From positions 1-7,878 of the forward strand of contig JAGRBY010000339.1 in NCBI GenBank assembly GCA_020433835.1: a DNA stretch of 7,878 nucleotides, written 5' to 3'. The first letter of the stretch is position 1; each line of letters starts with the position of its first letter. Shown here one piece after another: positions 6,172-7,878 of this stretch. The DNA comes from Anaerolineae bacterium (GTDB taxonomy: Bacteria > Chloroflexota > Anaerolineae > 4572-78 > J111). Position numbers and translations under genes: made by a program. The notes beneath the pieces were generated by a model. It was not told the origin of the DNA. It saw only the letters and a list, made by a program, of their open reading frames with translations, and made no database searches.

Positions 6172-6360
6172 TCAAATGATTAATACAGTGTTAGAAAATC
6201 TGCATCTTGTTGAATGAAAAAATCTATATATTTCCTGCCCAACTACCTCAACACGCTCCCCCCGACCCGTTCCTTTTTCGCCAGCTTCGCAATTCGATGG
6301 ACAGAGTGCTAGTAATTCTGTGCGATTGGCATTGTTAGCGGGATAATTGGAATAAGCTAC
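6172..6360 (-). other. Start-less open stretch, possible coding remnant
   Basis: A 62-codon open frame on the minus strand has no ATG, GTG or TTG start. It includes protein-like sequence such as ANNANRTELLALCPSN and EAGEKGTGRGERVEVV, and ends at TGA at 6174-6172. It runs through one copy of the repeat shared with 7601-7643. It may be a decayed gene end or simply repeat DNA; I cannot assign a family. The rest of the gap between 6150 and 6392 shows nothing else. Confidence 0.25.
6260..6300. repeat. Repeat shared with 7601-7643, copy 1
   Basis: About 41 bp resembling 7601-7643 in the same orientation, with the identical 14-bp core TTCGCCAGCTTCGC at 6277-6290 and matching CCCC-ACC-G on the left and AT-CG-TG on the right. 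On the minus strand the core also encodes RIAKLAKK in one frame in both copies. It lies about 93 nt past the stop of the membrane protein gene, while copy 2 lies before its start. Confidence 0.5.
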
Positions 6361-6392
6361 TCATTGCAGACGATTGGAAACAAAACTGCTTT

Positions 6393-7553
6393 CTAATGCT
6401 CTACAGAAATTAGCCACTTGGCTCCTTGAACTCTGGACACATTAGCCGTTACTAATAGATGTGTCACCGCCGACTCAGCAAATGGCCCTTCCCAACTCAT
6501 ATCAAAATTCTTCTGTTTTCCACTTTCCAAAGATACATTGCTAGTGTATGTATTTGGACACCCAGATACACCTACCGCCCTACACTCGTATTTGCGACCT
6601 AGATTGTCTATCACACGTATATCATTGTGGAAGGCAATGACAAAATTTATAGTACTTGACGTTCTATTCAATATGCGTAGATCTAAAAATATCCTGTCTC
6701 CTTTAAATCCATTTACCTCCAGAATTAAAGATACACCTTCGTACTCCCAAGGCTCACCAACTTGTAGAAATTCAGGAGTTGGTGTTGGCAATGGTGTATT
6801 GGTTGGTAAGGAGATATTTGTTGGACTTGGTGTTGGTTGCGGTGTATATGTCGGGGTAGGTGTTAGGGTAGGAGGCTCTAAAGTAGCTGTCGGTGTTGGT
6901 GTTTCAGCGGCTAAAGCAGGAGGATCATTTGTAATACCATTATCATCCGTTGGCTTTGGCTTAATCGAGAGTAACCTAAGCGGAATAGTGTTAGGCAAAA
7001 TTCCCTTAGTTAAATCTATTTCTTGCCTATACGGATCATAACCAATTGCTTCAACCAATAATCTGCCAGGTTGCCCAGCATACGATCTGGGAAGAAAAAT
7101 TCTCGTAACGCCGTTTGCATCAGTTACTCCATCTAATGGAGCTTGATCAGCAACTTCTATAGTTACCTTTGCTCCCGATACATAACTACTAGTCCCATCT
7201 TTTTGTACTCGAACCAAATAAGGGAAACTGTCATCAGAAAGCACATAAAGACCAGTAGTTGTGGCTATACTGATAACACAAAAAGCAATACTTCCTAAAA
7301 TTGCTAGTAACGTTATTTGTTTACGGTTCAATTTTATACCTCTAGTATTATTTCTATCTGGCATAGAACCACGATTGTTTTCTAAACTTTTCGACTCTGC
7401 CTGTAACTTCTCTACTTTTGCTTCTATGTCTTCAATTTCTGTCAAAGTTTCAGGAGGGGTGTTATAACCCTGTGCTGCTTCTTTTTCTTTTAGTTTTTGC
7501 AAACGACGATTATACCTTGTTAGTAATTCTTGTATTTCGTCTCGTTGTGACAT
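6393..7553 (-). CDS. Single-pass membrane protein: coiled-coil, TM helix, regulatory-like domain, Pro/Thr linker, C-terminal beta domain
   Basis: With the ATG at 7553 the product is 386 residues. Residues 1-57 form a charged helical hairpin (RRLQKLKEKEAAQG, TPPETLTEIEDIEAKVEKLQ). It resembles a short N-terminal module that I associate with STAND NTPase, TIR or caspase-like proteins of multicellular-type bacteria. Residues about 80-105 are a membrane helix preceded by basic residues, so the N-terminus is inside. Residues 112-192 resemble a carboxypeptidase-regulatory-like beta sandwich (VSGAKVTIEVADQAPLDG, TDANGVTRIFLP, GQPGRLLVEAIGYDPY). A Pro/Thr linker (about 215-265) leads to a beta-rich C-terminal domain, perhaps DUF4352-like, with two cysteines (YECRAVGVSGC) that could form a disulfide outside the cell. 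A GTG at 7586 would add 11 residues. Neither start has a clear ribosome-binding site; a -10-like TATAAG at 7578-7573 favours the ATG. A role in signal transfer or surface sensing is inferred; no enzyme motif is present. Confidence 0.8.
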   Translation of the reverse strand: MSQRDEIQELLTRYNRRLQKLKEKEAAQGYNTPPETLTEIEDIEAKVEKLQAESKSLENNRGSMPDRNNTRGIKLNRKQITLLAILGSIAFCVISIATTTGLYVLSDDSFPYLVRVQKDGTSSYVSGAKVTIEVADQAPLDGVTDANGVTRIFLPRSYAGQPGRLLVEAIGYDPYRQEIDLTKGILPNTIPLRLLSIKPKPTDDNGITNDPPALAAETPTPTATLEPPTLTPTPTYTPQPTPSPTNISLPTNTPLPTPTPEFLQVGEPWEYEGVSLILEVNGFKGDRIFLDLRILNRTSSTINFVIAFHNDIRVIDNLGRKYECRAVGVSGCPNTYTSNVSLESGKQKNFDMSWEGPFAESAVTHLLVTANVSRVQGAKWLISVEH

Positions 7554-7586
7554 AGTCAATAATGATCCAAATCTTATAAAGTTCAC

Positions 7587-7602
7587 AACTAACCAACTAA
7601 CC
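7587..7602. repeat. Perfect 8-bp tandem duplication
   Basis: AACTAACC occurs twice head to tail (7587-7594 and 7595-7602), immediately upstream of the alternative GTG start at 7586 and just upstream of a -10-like TATAAG (7578-7573). It could be a regulator site or a chance slippage repeat. Confidence 0.45.
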
Positions 7603-7643
7603 CCTACCGGCTTCTACTTCTTCGCCAGCTTCGCGATCCGCTG
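7601..7643. repeat. Repeat shared with 6260-6300, copy 2
   Basis: Copy 2 of the repeat with the identical core TTCGCCAGCTTCGC at 7621-7634. It lies between the RAYT transposase stop and the membrane protein gene. Around it on the minus strand, protein-like words appear in shifting frames (VFDARAEY, stop, VQEQAKDTFS, then RIAKLAKK and a stop), as expected of a decayed gene end. Confidence 0.5.
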
Positions 7644-7701
7644 AAGGTATCTTTAGCCTGCTCTTGCACTTAATACTCAGCGCGGGCATCAAACACCCCC
7701 C

Positions 7702-7878
7702 TCAAACCCAATCATCCTCTACCAAAGGCGCAATCAACCCCGTATCTGCCTCGCGTAAATGCATTTCAGCAAACTGAGCGCGACCGCCGATCCACCCTAA
7801 AACGGCATCGCGCTGCACTTTAGTAGGATGACCAGACAAGAGGGTGGCATAAGATGACCATTCCCACTCTCGAAAATC
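7702..7878 (-). CDS. C-terminus of a REP-associated (RAYT) Y1-type transposase, partial
   Basis: A 58-residue frame enters from the window edge and ends at TGA (7704-7702). It reads DFREWEWSSYATLLSG, HPTKVQRDAVLGWIGG, RAQFAEMHLREADTG and LIAPLVEDDWV. The W-SSY-x-LLSG, PT-x-VQRD-x-VLGW-GG and QF-x-x-H segments are the usual C-terminal landmarks of IS200-like single-strand transposases of the RAYT group, which act on REP-type palindromes and are normally single-copy, domesticated genes. The catalytic HUH and tyrosine region lies outside the window, so activity cannot be judged. The C-terminus itself looks intact for this family. Confidence 0.8.
   Translation of the reverse strand, partial: DFREWEWSSYATLLSGHPTKVQRDAVLGWIGGRAQFAEMHLREADTGLIAPLVEDDWV

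Noticed and set aside
6538..7041. 167-codon plus-strand frame rich in Gly-Val
   Set aside because: It is the antisense of the Pro/Thr-rich linker and neighbouring domains of the minus-strand membrane protein. The low-complexity VGVGVG pattern is a by-product of Pro/Thr codons.
7597..7689. 30-codon minus-strand frame (MPALSIKCKSRLKIPS...) with a G-rich stretch before its ATG
   Set aside because: It starts right after the RAYT stop and runs through repeat copy 2. The G-rich stretch is part of the spacer and no protein similarity is evident.

Overview
All supported genes lie on the minus strand. The window looks like a bacterial accessory or intergenic-rich region rather than a core operon. It is probably from a multicellular-type lineage such as Chloroflexota. 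The clues are a secreted beta-propeller protein ending in a short 'VYLPLVIK'-type tail, a Pro/Thr-rich extracellular linker, heptanucleotide tandem repeats and a REP-associated (RAYT-type) transposase tail. That placement rests on recalled family features, not on a search.

Layout in transcription order, from high to low coordinates. (1) 7702-7878: the C-terminus of a RAYT/Y1-type transposase entering from the window edge. (2) 6393-7553: a type II membrane protein with a cytoplasmic coiled coil, one membrane helix, an extracellular carboxypeptidase-regulatory-like domain, a Pro/Thr linker and a second beta domain. Two copies of a roughly 40-bp repeat flank it. (3) 5991-6149: a 52-residue two-helix membrane protein with a strong ribosome-binding site, followed 31 bp later by (4) 4775-5959, a six-TPR protein; the two probably form an operon. 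(5) 4545-4661: a dead N-terminal stub of an SF2 helicase. (6) 1854-4082: a 742-residue exported protein with a DUF7948-like N-terminal domain and seven SBBP propeller repeats, a promoter and a leader of about 150 nt. It sits between two direct copies of an 80-bp stem-loop repeat. (7) 593-1324: an NYN-domain putative RNase with an OST-HTH/LOTUS RNA-binding domain. (8) 161-436: a small zinc-ribbon protein behind a perfect TTGACA-17-TATAAT promoter.

The gaps are long and hold most of the unexplained structure: AGAAACC/GGGTTTCT-type hairpins, the two stem-loop copies whose loops are inverted relative to their flanks, a helicase stub, protein-like fragments without starts, and a 45-bp hairpin between two heptamer arrays. 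Apart from the probable pair at 4775-6149, nothing shows that these genes share a pathway. No CRISPR array, intact rRNA/tRNA gene or complete insertion sequence is visible.
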